DNA from: CAZPMO01 sp964587515
GTDB lineage: Bacteria; Pseudomonadota; Alphaproteobacteria; MPNO01
Direction of reading: 5' to 3'
DNA length: 30,514 nucleotides
Assembly: GCA_964587515.1 (NCBI GenBank)
Contig: CAZPMO010000040.1
Location: 1-30,514 of the forward strand
In this document: positions 22,817 through 30,514 of the stretch, piece by piece
How the letters are laid out: each line of letters starts with the position of its first letter
How positions within the stretch are numbered: position 1 is the stretch's first letter
The notes under the pieces: generated by a model
Databases searched by the model: none
The model's input: only the letters and a program-made list of their open reading frames with translations
What the model was told of the DNA's origin: nothing
Position numbers and translations under genes: made by a program

Positions 22817-25183
22817 ATGGACCATTCGTACGATAATGTGACGCCGCGGATCGGCGATGCGGTTCCGCGCAAGGAGGATCTCCGGCTGCTGACCGGCGCG
22901 GGGTCCTTCAGCGACGACGTCAACCTCGACGGCCAGGTCTACGCCGTCATGGTGCGCTCGCCCCACGCCCATGCGCGGATTATCGACGTGGAGATCGCCG
23001 AAGCGCTGGCCGTGCCCGGCGTGCTGGCGGTGTTTACCGGCGCCGATGCCATGGAAGACGGACTCGCGCCGGTGCCGCACCTTGTCAGGCTCGGCGCGTC
23101 GATGGACATCATGCTGGAGAACCGCGACGGCTCGGAACATCACAGGACGCCGCATTTTGTTCTGCCGGCCGACAAGGCGCGTTTCGTGGGCGAGGCACTG
23201 GTGATGGTGATCGGCGAGACCGAGGCCGCCGCCCGCGATGGGGCCGAACAAGTGAGCATCGAATATGAGCCCTTGCCGTCGGTGACCGGCACCGCCGCCG
23301 CGCTGACCGACGGCGCGCCCCTTGTCTGGGATGACGAGGCGGCGACGAATCTTTGCGTCGATGCGGATGTGGGCGATGAGGCGGCGACCGATGCGGCCTT
23401 TGCCGGCGCGGCCCATGTCGTTCGGCTTGAAACCTGGATCCGCCGGGTCACCGGCGTCACCATGGAGCCGCGCGCCGCCGTCGCCGGTTTCGAAGCGGAA
23501 ACCGGCCGTTACACCGTGTATGCCGGCAGCGGCGGAACCAACCGTCAGAAGCGTGAAACGGCTGCGGTGTTCGGCATCGATGAGGACAAAATCCGCTACG
23601 TCGCCGGCGATGTGGGCGGCAATTTCGGCACCCGCAACGCGTTCTATCCCGAATTCGCCCTGGTCGCCTGGGCGTCGCGCCGCGTCGGCCGGCCCGTGAA
23701 ATGGACCTGCGACCGCAGCGAGGCCTTCCTGAGCGATCACCAGGGAAGAGACCTGGTGGTCGAGGCCGAACTCGCGCTCAACGAAGCCGGCGATTTCATC
23801 GGATTGCGGGGCTCCAATATCAGCAATGTGGGCGGCCATACGGTGTCCTTCGTGCCGCTCGCCAAGGGCGTCGAGATCATGAGCGGCGTCTACCGGATCC
23901 CCGCGACCTATTTCCGCGCCCGCGCGACGCTCAGCAACACGCCGTCCACCAACCCCTATCGCAGCGCCGGACGGCCCGAGGTGAATTTCGTCATGGAGCG
24001 GCTGGTCGATCTGGCGGCGCGGCAATGCGGCTTCGACCCGGTCGAAATTCGCCGCCGCAACATGATCCCGCCCTCCGCCATGCCCTATGAAAACGGGCTC
24101 GGCATGACCTATGACAGCGGAACCTATGAGGCCGTCATGGATAGCGCGCTGGCGCTCGGTGACGCGGCCGGATTCAAGTCGCGGCGCGCGGAATCGGAAG
24201 CGCGCGGAAAGCTGCGCGGTTTCGGCATCGGGGCCTATGTCGAAACCTCGACCGGCGCGCCGCGCGAGCGCGCCGACATCACGGTGCTTCCCGAAGGGCG
24301 CGTCGACGTGGTGATTGGAACCCTGTCGAGCGGCCAGGGGCACGAGACCAGCTTCGCCCAGCTCGTGACCGAATGGCTCGGTGTGCCGTTCGATGCCGTG
24401 AACCTGATTACCGGCGACACCGATGTGGTGGAAATCGGCGGCGGTTCGCATTCGGGGCGCTCCATGCGGCTCGCGGGCATCGTCGTCGGCAAGGCGACCG
24501 ATGAGATCATCCAGCGCGGCGGGCGCATCGCGTCCGTTCTGCTGGAAGTCGCCGAGGCGGATATCGATTTCGACGGCGCGCATTTCACCGTGGCCGGCAC
24601 GGACCGGACCATCTCGTTATTCGATGTCGCCGCCGCCGCTCTCGAACGCGAAGACCTGCCCGAGGATCTGCGGGGTCCGCTCAGCGCGACCGGCGACGAG
24701 ACCTTCAGAATTCCCGCCTTCCCGTTCGGCTGCCACGTCGGCGAGGTCGAGGTCGATCCCGAGACCGGGGCCTATGAACTGGCGGCCTATGCCGGGATCG
24801 ACGATGTCGGGCGCGCGGTGAACCCGCTCATTCTGCACGGCCAGGCCCATGGCGGCATCGCGCAGGGGCTCGGCCAGGCGATGTTGGAGCTTTGCCATTA
24901 CGACCCGGAGACCGGCCAGAACCTGTCGGGCTCATTCATGGATTATGCGCTGCCGCGCGCCGGCGACATGCCGTCCTTCGCGGTCGAGATCAGCGAGGTG
25001 CCGTCGCCCACCAACTCGCTCGGCATCCGCGCCGGCGGCGAAGGCGGCACCACGCCGGCGCTGGCCGCGCTGGTCAACGCGCTGGTCGACGCCCTGTCGG
25101 ACCTCGGCGTGCGACATATCGAAATGCCCGCGACCCCGGAGCGCGTCTGGCGCGCCATCCAGGACGCCAAGGCACCCGCTTAA
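22817..25183 (+). CDS. xanthine dehydrogenase/CO dehydrogenase-family molybdopterin-binding large subunit
   Basis: A 788-aa molybdenum hydroxylase large subunit. An N-terminal hammerhead domain (Arg-Lys-Glu-Asp-Leu-Arg-Leu-Leu-Thr-Gly-Ala-Gly; Val-Arg-Ser-Pro-His-Ala-His-Ala) precedes the cofactor domains. Residues 379-388 are Asn-Pro-Tyr-Arg-Ser-Ala-Gly-Arg-Pro-Glu, where true CO dehydrogenase has AYRCSFR; so this is not CoxL form I. The base Glu742 in Gly-Gly-Glu-Gly-Gly is present. The family hydroxylates aromatic N-heterocycles, aldehydes or CoA esters with water as oxygen source. The [2Fe-2S] and FAD subunits normally encoded alongside are missing here. Lies 17 bp after ubiD and 17 bp before the enoyl-CoA hydratase gene. 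Confidence 0.9.
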   Translation: MDHSYDNVTPRIGDAVPRKEDLRLLTGAGSFSDDVNLDGQVYAVMVRSPHAHARIIDVEIAEALAVPGVLAVFTGADAMEDGLAPVPHLVRLGASMDIMLENRDGSEHHRTPHFVLPADKARFVGEALVMVIGETEAAARDGAEQVSIEYEPLPSVTGTAAALTDGAPLVWDDEAATNLCVDADVGDEAATDAAFAGAAHVVRLETWIRRVTGVTMEPRAAVAGFEAETGRYTVYAGSGGTNRQKRETAAVFGIDEDKIRYVAGDVGGNFGTRNAFYPEFALVAWASRRVGRPVKWTCDRSEAFLSDHQGRDLVVEAELALNEAGDFIGLRGSNISNVGGHTVSFVPLAKGVEIMSGVYRIPATYFRARATLSNTPSTNPYRSAGRPEVNFVMERLVDLAARQCGFDPVEIRRRNMIPPSAMPYENGLGMTYDSGTYEAVMDSALALGDAAGFKSRRAESEARGKLRGFGIGAYVETSTGAPRERADITVLPEGRVDVVIGTLSSGQGHETSFAQLVTEWLGVPFDAVNLITGDTDVVEIGGGSHSGRSMRLAGIVVGKATDEIIQRGGRIASVLLEVAEADIDFDGAHFTVAGTDRTISLFDVAAAALEREDLPEDLRGPLSATGDETFRIPAFPFGCHVGEVEVDPETGAYELAAYAGIDDVGRAVNPLILHGQAHGGIAQGLGQAMLELCHYDPETGQNLSGSFMDYALPRAGDMPSFAVEISEVPSPTNSLGIRAGGEGGTTPALAALVNALVDALSDLGVRHIEMPATPERVWRAIQDAKAPA

Positions 25184-25200
25184 ACCCAGGGAGAACAGAC

Positions 25201-25929
25201 ATGAGCAACGAAATTCTGACCGAGCGAGACGGCGACATCACCCGCATCACCATCAACCGGCCCGACGAGGGCAACGGCGTTTCCAACGACATGGCGACCG
25301 AACTGACCGGCATCCTCGGCGAGGCCGGCCAGACCTCGCATTTCATCGAACTGCGCGGCGCGGGCGCGGATTTCTGCATCGGCCGGGCGCGCATGGGCCA
25401 GGACCGCGATTCCCAGCCCGAGGCGCTCGACCTTCGTCACGAGAACGAGGTGATCTTCAATTGCTATGCCGCGTTCCGCAACTCGCCGGCGCCGATCGTC
25501 GGCGTGGTTCAGGGCCGCGCGCTGGGCTTCGGCGCCGCGCTGGCCGCCTTGTGCGACATCACCATCGCCGCCGACACCGCGCAGTTCCAGTTGCCCGAGA
25601 TGGGCCATCGCATCATGCCGACCATGGCGATGTCGTCGCTGATCGACCGGGTGCCGCGCAAGGCGCTGATGTATCTCACCTATTCCACCAAGATCATCGA
25701 CGCCGAACGGGCGCTCACCTTCGGTGTGGTCAGCGACATCGCCCCGGCCGCCGAGTTGGACGCCGTCGTGGCGACATTGGAAGAGGCGTTGAATAAGGCG
25801 CCGCGACCGGCCGTCCGGGCGGTGAAGGAATTCGCGCGCACCGGCATGAGCATGGATATCACCGGCGCGGTCGACTACGCCCGCAACCTGCACGCCACCG
25901 TGAATTCATCCAGCGGCATGCGGGGGTGA
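25201..25929 (+). CDS. enoyl-CoA hydratase/isomerase (crotonase) family protein
   Basis: A 242-aa crotonase-fold protein starting at ATG 25201 after AGGGAG. Oxyanion-hole segments are Gly-Ala-Asp-Phe-Cys-Ile-Gly-Arg (about 55-62) and Gln-Gly-Arg-Ala-Leu-Gly-Phe-Gly-Ala-Ala (about 104-113). The Glu of Leu-Pro-Glu-Met-Gly-His-Arg-Ile-Met-Pro matches the second catalytic Glu of crotonase; the first catalytic Glu is not obvious, so hydration is not certain and isomerase, hydrolase or ring-opening activity is possible. Last gene of the ubiD operon, suggesting that a CoA thioester is formed in that pathway, although no CoA ligase gene is nearby. Confidence 0.88.
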   Translation: MSNEILTERDGDITRITINRPDEGNGVSNDMATELTGILGEAGQTSHFIELRGAGADFCIGRARMGQDRDSQPEALDLRHENEVIFNCYAAFRNSPAPIVGVVQGRALGFGAALAALCDITIAADTAQFQLPEMGHRIMPTMAMSSLIDRVPRKALMYLTYSTKIIDAERALTFGVVSDIAPAAELDAVVATLEEALNKAPRPAVRAVKEFARTGMSMDITGAVDYARNLHATVNSSSGMRG

Positions 25930-26011
25930 GCCCGGTTTGACCGGCTCCTGTCATGGGCTCTGGTCTTTGCCTTGACCGACGCTACAATCGAAACGTCAAG
26001 GGAGGTCGCCG

Positions 26012-27478
26012 GTGCAACACGGGAACCGCAGGCTGGCAGCGATCGTTTCGGCCGACGTCGTCGGTTACTCTCGCCTGATCGGCGAAGACGAAGCGGGGAC
26101 GCTCGAGGCGCTGAGGGCCCATCGCGCTGAACTGATCGACCCCCTGATCACCAGATATGGCGGCCGCATCGTCAAGACCATGGGCGATGGCCTGTTGCTG
26201 GAATTCCCCTCTGTGGTCAATGCGGTCAAGTGTTCCATCGCGCTGCAAGAGGGGATGATGGAGCGGAACGCCGAACTGGCCAGCGACACGCGCATCGAGT
26301 TTCGCATTGGCGTCAACCTCGGCGACATTGTCACCGAAGGCGATGACATTCACGGCGACGGCGTGAACGTGGCCGCGCGACTTCAGGAGGCAAGCCAGGT
26401 AAACGGCATCGCGATTTCGGGTATCGCCCATGACGGCGTGGGGAAGCTGGTGGACGCCGTTTTCGAGGACAGCGGCCCACAGCAATTCAAGAATATTGCT
26501 CGTTCGATTCAGATGTGGCGCTGGACACCCGCGGCATTGCCGACAGCTGGTCCGGCAAACGCGGATAAACGTCTGGAACTGCCAGACAAACCATCCATTG
26601 CCGTATTGCCGTTCGACAACATGTCGGGCGATCCCGAACAGGAATATTTCTCCGACGGCGTCACCGAGGACATCATTACCGCGTTGTCTCGTCTGCGCTG
26701 GCTGTTCGTGATCGCGCGCAACTCGACATTTACGTACAAGGGCCGGGCGGTCGATATCAAGGCGGTCGGCCGCGAGCTTGGCGTACGCTATGTGCTGGAG
26801 GGCAGTGTACGCAAGGCCGGCCGGCGGGTCCGGGTGACGGCCCAGTTGAACGAGACGGAAACCGGCGGGCACATCTGGGCGGAGCGTTACGATCGCGAGC
26901 TGGAGGACATCTTCGATCTGCAGGACGAGTTGACGGACGCTATCAGTTCGGTCGTCGGCGCGGAGCTCGCCGGCAGCGAACGGGACCTGGCGCGCAGGAA
27001 GTCCCCGGCCGGTCTGGACGCCTGGGATTATTACCAGCGTGGCATGTGGCATCTCTATAACATGTCCGAAACGGAGATCGCCGAAGCACGGCGATTGTTC
27101 GAGATCGCGACGCAGCGAGCGCCGTCGTTTGCCAGCCCCCATGCCGCGCTTGGCTATGTCGCGGCCATCGAGGCTTGGTCAGGCTATACCCAAGACCGGG
27201 ACGCGACCCTTAAGGCGGGTTTGCTCGCCGCCGAGCGCGCGGTGTCGCTCGACGACCGGGACGGCTTCAACCAATTCGCGCTTGGGCGGGTTTGCACCGT
27301 TCTGGACGAGCGGGACCGCGCCGTACTGGCGCTGGAAAAATCCATCGAGCTGAACCCGAATTCCGCACCTGCATATTATGGACTTGGCGTCGCGCATTTC
27401 TGGGTCGGCCAGGCGGAAAGGGCCGCGCCGCTCCTGGATCGCGCCATTCGCCTTAGCCCAACCGACCCGCAGCTCTGA
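26012..27478 (+). CDS. class III adenylate/guanylate cyclase with TolB-like and TPR domains, C-terminus cut by a TGA
   Basis: A 488-aa protein from a GTG start at 26012 (GGGAGGT upstream). Residues 5-170 are a class III cyclase domain: metal Asp in Ser-Ala-Asp-Val-Val-Gly-Tyr, the second in Met-Gly-Asp-Gly, and the transition-state Asn/Arg in Val-Asn-Val-Ala-Ala-Arg-Leu, so it looks catalytically competent. Residues about 190-325 are a TolB-like domain (Ile-Ala-Val-Leu-Pro-Phe-Asp-Asn-Met-Ser), then TPR repeats follow. The frame is stopped by TGA at 27476-27478, and the same frame continues to 27781 with the expected last TPRs. The stop falls at a place where homologues usually have Trp (TGG), so a single G-to-A change is likely. 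A TACAAT at 25983-25988 may be its -10. Confidence 0.85.
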   Translation: MQHGNRRLAAIVSADVVGYSRLIGEDEAGTLEALRAHRAELIDPLITRYGGRIVKTMGDGLLLEFPSVVNAVKCSIALQEGMMERNAELASDTRIEFRIGVNLGDIVTEGDDIHGDGVNVAARLQEASQVNGIAISGIAHDGVGKLVDAVFEDSGPQQFKNIARSIQMWRWTPAALPTAGPANADKRLELPDKPSIAVLPFDNMSGDPEQEYFSDGVTEDIITALSRLRWLFVIARNSTFTYKGRAVDIKAVGRELGVRYVLEGSVRKAGRRVRVTAQLNETETGGHIWAERYDRELEDIFDLQDELTDAISSVVGAELAGSERDLARRKSPAGLDAWDYYQRGMWHLYNMSETEIAEARRLFEIATQRAPSFASPHAALGYVAAIEAWSGYTQDRDATLKAGLLAAERAVSLDDRDGFNQFALGRVCTVLDERDRAVLALEKSIELNPNSAPAYYGLGVAHFWVGQAERAAPLLDRAIRLSPTDPQL

Positions 27479-27781
27479 TCATTTCATTATATTCGCGGAA
27501 ACGCCGGAATTTTCATGGAGGATTTCGAGGCGGCGATCGCGGATCAAAAAGCGGCGATCCAGAATAAAGGCGACGAGTATTTGCCTTATCTGTCGCTGGC
27601 CGCCGCATGCGTGTTGCAAGGCGGCAGAGATGACGAGGCGCGCACGGCATTTAACAACGCGCGGCGGTTGAAGCCGGAGTTATCCGAAGCCTTCTTGAGA
27701 GAGACGGTCGGAAACCTGCACCCGCCCTATCTGGAATCCTTTATTCATTGTCTGAAGAAATTGGGTCTGTCCGACGCGTGA
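27479..27781 (+). pseudogene. separated C-terminal TPR fragment of the cyclase
   Basis: This frame is continuous with the upstream cyclase after TGA 27476-27478 and encodes the family-typical tail: Ser-Phe-His-Tyr-Ile-Arg-Gly, Phe-Glu-Ala-Ala-Ile, Tyr-Leu-Ser-Leu-Ala-Ala-Ala, and a final Leu-Arg-Glu-Thr ... Tyr-Leu-Glu-Ser-Phe-Ile-x-x-Leu-Lys-Lys-Leu-Gly-Leu. An internal ATG at 27515 could start an 88-aa product, but no clear ribosome-binding site precedes it. The coding sequence is otherwise undamaged, which points to a recent mutation or a sequence error. Confidence 0.75.
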
Positions 27782-27828
27782 CCGTCGTTCTACTTTTCGG
27801 TGAGGCGTTATTATTGGGGGAGAAACAT

Positions 27829-28725
27829 ATGCTGCCGGGGCAGGGACGATACGCGCATTCGGTCATTCAGGGGCGTCCGGACTATGATTGGCCGGACGGC
27901 AAGCGGCTCGCGTTCTATATCGGCATGAACATCGAGGTGTTTGCCTATCTCGCCGGTCTCGGGCCCGACCCGATGCTCACCACAAGCCCCCAGACCCACC
28001 GCAATTATGCATGGCGGGACTATGGCAACCGCGTCGGCATCTGGAACCTGTTCGACATGTTCGACGAGCTGGGGCTGCCGGCGTCGTGCATCGTGAACAG
28101 CGGGCTGTACGACGATTATCCCGAAATCTTCGAGCGCATCCGCAAGCGCGGCGACGCGGTGGTCGGGCACGGCCGGACCAACGCCGAGTTGCAGCGCGGC
28201 ATGTGGGAGGAAGACGAACGGCGGCTGATCGCCGACGCCACCGCCGCCATCGAGCGCAACGAGGGCGCGAAGCCCCAGGGGTGGCTCGGCCCCGGCGTGG
28301 TCGAGACCGGCGTCACGCCCGACCTTCTGAAAGAGGCCGGCTATACCTATTGTCTCGATTGGCCGTGCGACGACCAGCCGGTCTGGCTCGAGACCCGCGC
28401 GGGAAGGCTCCTCTCGGTGCCGTACCCGTTCGAGCTCAACGATATCGGCCAGGTGGTCTTCCGCCACCACACCGCGCGCGAATTCGCCGACATGATGGTC
28501 GATCAGTTCGAGGCGATGATCCGGCAATGCGTCGACCGGCCGCTGGTCTATTGCGTGTCGCTGCACAGCTTCATCGCCGGCCAGCCGTTCCGCCTCACCG
28601 CCTTCCGCGAGGCACTCGAGCACATCGTGAACCACGAACATCGCGACCGCGTATGGTTCACCCACTCCGACGCCATTGCCGAACATTGCTATACGCTGGA
28701 GCCGGGGCTGATTCCGGGAGGCTAA
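27829..28725 (+). CDS. polysaccharide deacetylase (NodB-fold) family protein, PuuE-like
   Basis: A 298-aa paralogue of the protein at 8611-9516. Start ATG 27829 follows GGGGGAG at good spacing. Shared features are the early Leu-Ala-Phe-Tyr-Ile-Gly-Met-Asn-Ile-Glu strand (no Asp-Asp pair), Ala-Trp-Arg-Asp-Tyr-Gly-Asn-Arg-Val-Gly-Ile-Trp, Pro-Ala-Ser-Cys-x-x-Asn-Ser, Val-Val-Gly-His-Gly-Arg-Thr-Asn and Leu-His-Ser-Phe-Ile-Ala-Gly-Gln-Pro-Phe-Arg. The lack of the normal metal triad fits PuuE-type metal-independent amidohydrolases. It is cytoplasmic. It lies 47 bp after the interrupted cyclase and 131 bp before a TRAP transporter, so it may act on the imported compound. Confidence 0.86.
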   Translation: MLPGQGRYAHSVIQGRPDYDWPDGKRLAFYIGMNIEVFAYLAGLGPDPMLTTSPQTHRNYAWRDYGNRVGIWNLFDMFDELGLPASCIVNSGLYDDYPEIFERIRKRGDAVVGHGRTNAELQRGMWEEDERRLIADATAAIERNEGAKPQGWLGPGVVETGVTPDLLKEAGYTYCLDWPCDDQPVWLETRAGRLLSVPYPFELNDIGQVVFRHHTAREFADMMVDQFEAMIRQCVDRPLVYCVSLHSFIAGQPFRLTAFREALEHIVNHEHRDRVWFTHSDAIAEHCYTLEPGLIPGG

Positions 28726-28856
28726 ACCCCAAGACGTTCAAACCGACCTTCTCTGCCAAACACCCGCCGCGTGGACATTGGCTTTGCTTGCATGCTAGCC
28801 TTTCCTTGGAACGCCGTGGTTCGGGAACGGTGCCACTCAGGGGAGGATCATAAGAA

Positions 28857-29873
28857 ATGAAGAATCGTATTTTGCTCGGCGCGCTTGGCGCTATCGCCGT
28901 CACGGCGTTGCTGGGAACAGGCGCCATCGCCGCGACCACCACCATCAAGATCGGCTCGTTCACGCCGCCCAAGGCGGGGTATCTGCGCACCATCACCATT
29001 CCGCTGCTGCGCCAGATCGAAAAGGACAGCGCCGGCGACGTGAAGTTCCAGGAATTCTGGGGCGGCGCGCTGATCCGCAGTCCGCGCAAGCAATGGGAAG
29101 GCATGCTGAACGGCATCCAGGACGCGACCCAGGTGCTGCCGTCCTATACCGCGAAACTGTTCCCGGATTGGGGCATCTTCGCGCTGCCGTTCATGTTCCG
29201 GGGCGCCGGCACGCTGGAGGCCACGGTGGCCGGCTGGAAGATGTACGAAAAGGGACTGCTGGGCGGTTTCGACAAGATGAAGGTCTTCTCCGTCTACACC
29301 AACGACAATAGCGGGCTGCATCTCAGCCGCAAGATCACCTCGATCGACCAGATCAAGGGGCTGAAATTCCGCGCGCCGGGCGGCACCGAGGCGCTGGTGG
29401 TCAAGTCCATGGGCGGCACGCCGGTCGGCATGTCGATCAGACAGGTCGCCGAATCCCTCAACCGCGGCGTCATCCAGGGCACGCTGACCGGCTGGTCGGC
29501 GCTCAACACCTTCCGCATCACGCCGCTGATCAAGACCCATATCGACCTGCCGCTCGGCGTACGCAGCTTCGTGCTCGGCATGCGCAAGGACCTCTACAAC
29601 AAGGTCTCGCGCAAGGGCCAGGATGCGATCAACAAGAACACCGGTCTGAAGCTGAGCAAGGCGTTCGGCCAATATTATGAAAATGACGGCAACACCATGC
29701 GCGGCAACCCCAAGAGCCGCCATGTGATCCGGCCGTCGCGGGCGCAGCTCGACAGCATCTTCAACGCCAAATTCCGGCAGTTCCACCAGGACTGGGCCGC
29801 GAAGGTCAAGGACGGCAAGAAGAAGTACGACGCCATGCAGGCGATCCTCGCCGATTTGCGCAAGGGCAGCTGA
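28857..29873 (+). CDS. TRAP transporter periplasmic solute-binding protein, DctP family
   Basis: A 338-aa periplasmic protein. A signal peptide spans 1-25 (basic Lys-Asn-Arg, hydrophobic core, Ala-Ile-Ala-Ala). The DctP fold is shown by Ile-Gly-Ser-Phe-Thr-Pro-Pro-Lys at the mature start, Leu-Pro-Phe-Met-Phe-Arg near residue 117, and Ile-Lys-Gly-Leu-Lys-Phe-Arg-Ala-Pro-Gly-Gly, whose Arg normally binds the substrate carboxylate. GGGGAGG lies about 10 nt before the ATG. It delivers an organic acid to the DctQM permease; dctQ follows directly and dctM is expected just beyond the window. Confidence 0.92.
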   Translation: MKNRILLGALGAIAVTALLGTGAIAATTTIKIGSFTPPKAGYLRTITIPLLRQIEKDSAGDVKFQEFWGGALIRSPRKQWEGMLNGIQDATQVLPSYTAKLFPDWGIFALPFMFRGAGTLEATVAGWKMYEKGLLGGFDKMKVFSVYTNDNSGLHLSRKITSIDQIKGLKFRAPGGTEALVVKSMGGTPVGMSIRQVAESLNRGVIQGTLTGWSALNTFRITPLIKTHIDLPLGVRSFVLGMRKDLYNKVSRKGQDAINKNTGLKLSKAFGQYYENDGNTMRGNPKSRHVIRPSRAQLDSIFNAKFRQFHQDWAAKVKDGKKKYDAMQAILADLRKGS

Positions 29874-29894
29874 TCCGGCCGCGCGCTTCCTGAC

Positions 29895-30440
29895 GTGGAG
29901 GATCTGCCGGACGCGAGACGGCTGGTCGGGCCGGCCGCGAACTGGGTCGCCCTGATTGGGGCCTTCGCCATCATGCTGATGGCGGGGGCCATCGTCGGCG
30001 ACGTGTTGATGCGCTGGTTGTTCAATGCGCCGATCCTGGGAGTCGACGATCTCGGCAAATACAATCTCGCGGTGATCGTCTCCAGCTTCTTCCCGCTGTG
30101 TCTGGTGGGTGGGCATTTCGTGACCATCCGCTTCGTCGGCAAGGCGCTCGGAACCATGCGGGCGTTATGGCTCGAGGCGTTCGGTTCTCTGATGACGCTG
30201 CTGGTGTTTCTGCTGCTGGCTTGGCAGTTCGTCCGCTTCACCGTCTGGGACGTGACCCTGACGGGGCTGGCCACGCCGGTGCTTGAAATCCCCCAGGCGC
30301 CATGGTGGTGGGTGGTGACCGCGATAATCGTTCTCTGCGTTCCGGTTCAGGTTTACGTGCTGTTCGAAAGCTGGGTGCGGGCGATCCGCGGCGCGCCGCG
30401 CGCCGGCGGCGAGGAGGAAACCGCCGATGCCGGCGTCTAG
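29895..30440 (+). CDS. TRAP transporter small membrane subunit, DctQ family
   Basis: A 181-aa membrane protein with four hydrophobic helices (about 16-38, 53-72, 92-113, 136-158) and the DctQ-typical Asp-Val-Leu-Met-Arg-Trp-Leu-Phe-Asn-Ala-Pro-Ile-Leu-Gly-Val-Asp-Asp segment. The start is taken as GTG 29895 since later ATGs would remove helix 1; no good ribosome-binding site is seen, perhaps owing to coupling with dctP 21 bp upstream. The stop TAG (30438-30440) is made of the TA target and first base of the MITE-like element that follows, so the original C-terminus may have been altered. Confidence 0.88.
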   Translation: MEDLPDARRLVGPAANWVALIGAFAIMLMAGAIVGDVLMRWLFNAPILGVDDLGKYNLAVIVSSFFPLCLVGGHFVTIRFVGKALGTMRALWLEAFGSLMTLLVFLLLAWQFVRFTVWDVTLTGLATPVLEIPQAPWWWVVTAIIVLCVPVQVYVLFESWVRAIRGAPRAGGEEETADAGV

Positions 30441-30514
30441 AGCATGATCCAACCAAATAGGATCATTTGATGGAGGCAAATCGACTTCTCGGGCAGGCGC
30501 GGCGCGTAGCGCGA
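30440..30514. mobile_element. second copy of the MITE-like element, cut by the window end
   Basis: The 75 nt to the end of the window match 18464-18538 with four differences, covering the left terminal repeat and the first arm of hairpin A. It is again preceded by TA (30438-30439). It separates dctQ from the expected dctM gene. Confidence 0.85.

Noticed and set aside
22775..24583. 602-codon open frame on the minus strand opposite the Mo-hydroxylase gene
   Set aside because: Antisense shadow of a conserved large-subunit gene.
22817..25183. Aerobic carbon monoxide dehydrogenase (CoxL)
   Set aside because: The AYRCSFR active-site loop is replaced by Pro-Tyr-Arg-Ser-Ala-Gly-Arg, and coxM/coxS are absent.
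27476..27478. Second selenocysteine codon in the cyclase
   Set aside because: Homologues have Trp rather than Cys at this site, the protein is not a redox family, and no stable hairpin follows the TGA.
28778..28791. Sigma-54 promoter before dctP (TTGGC...TTGC)
   Set aside because: The GG and GC dinucleotides are 10 bp apart instead of the required 12.

Overview
The window is GC-rich, densely coded DNA. Its gene families (paired Rieske oxygenases, TPR-tailed class III cyclase, PuuE-like deacetylases, TRAP DctPQ, UbiD, a GrdB-like selenoprotein) and a palindromic repeat of a kind common in alphaproteobacteria point to a metabolically versatile alphaproteobacterium, perhaps Rhodospirillales-like. 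No rRNA, tRNA, CRISPR or complete transposase gene is visible.

Layout. 1-168: a possible insertion-sequence end and a strong terminator. 169-7370: a TTC38-type TPR gene, then two pairs of NMT1/THI5-fold proteins and Rieske oxygenases, and a third VanA-like Rieske oxygenase. The last divergent intergenic region carries a perfect FNR/FixK-type box. 7372-11008 (minus): a three-gene operon of an amidohydrolase, a PuuE/NodB-fold deacetylase and a selenoprotein of the GrdB family. The selenoprotein has an in-frame TGA inside a U-P-M-C motif and a SECIS-like hairpin. 11311-14690: envelope and secreted genes (small membrane protein, DUF11-repeat surface protein, retropepsin-like protease). 14777-15907: an LLM flavin monooxygenase. 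15908-18300: an AT-rich island with a good sigma-70-like promoter, then a secreted gametolysin-like metalloprotease. 18464-18723: a MITE-like element with long inverted ends and two internal hairpins. 18716-20924: an amidohydrolase, a REP-type palindrome and a degenerate receiver-domain membrane protein. 21189-25929: an operon of UbiD decarboxylase, molybdenum hydroxylase large subunit and enoyl-CoA hydratase. 26012-27781: a cyclase/TPR protein interrupted by one TGA. 27829-30440: a second PuuE-like deacetylase and TRAP transporter genes dctP and dctQ. A second copy of the MITE-like element starts exactly at the dctQ stop codon and runs off the window.

Taken together, this looks like an accessory catabolic region for aromatic or N-heterocyclic acids: uptake (TRAP), oxygenation (Rieske, LLM, Mo-hydroxylase), decarboxylation (UbiD, ACMSD-like amidohydrolases) and C-N hydrolysis (PuuE-like). 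The substrate is not determined by the sequence. The electron-transfer partners of the Rieske enzymes, the small and medium subunits of the Mo enzyme, ABC permeases, and the selenocysteine machinery are all absent from the window and would have to lie elsewhere.
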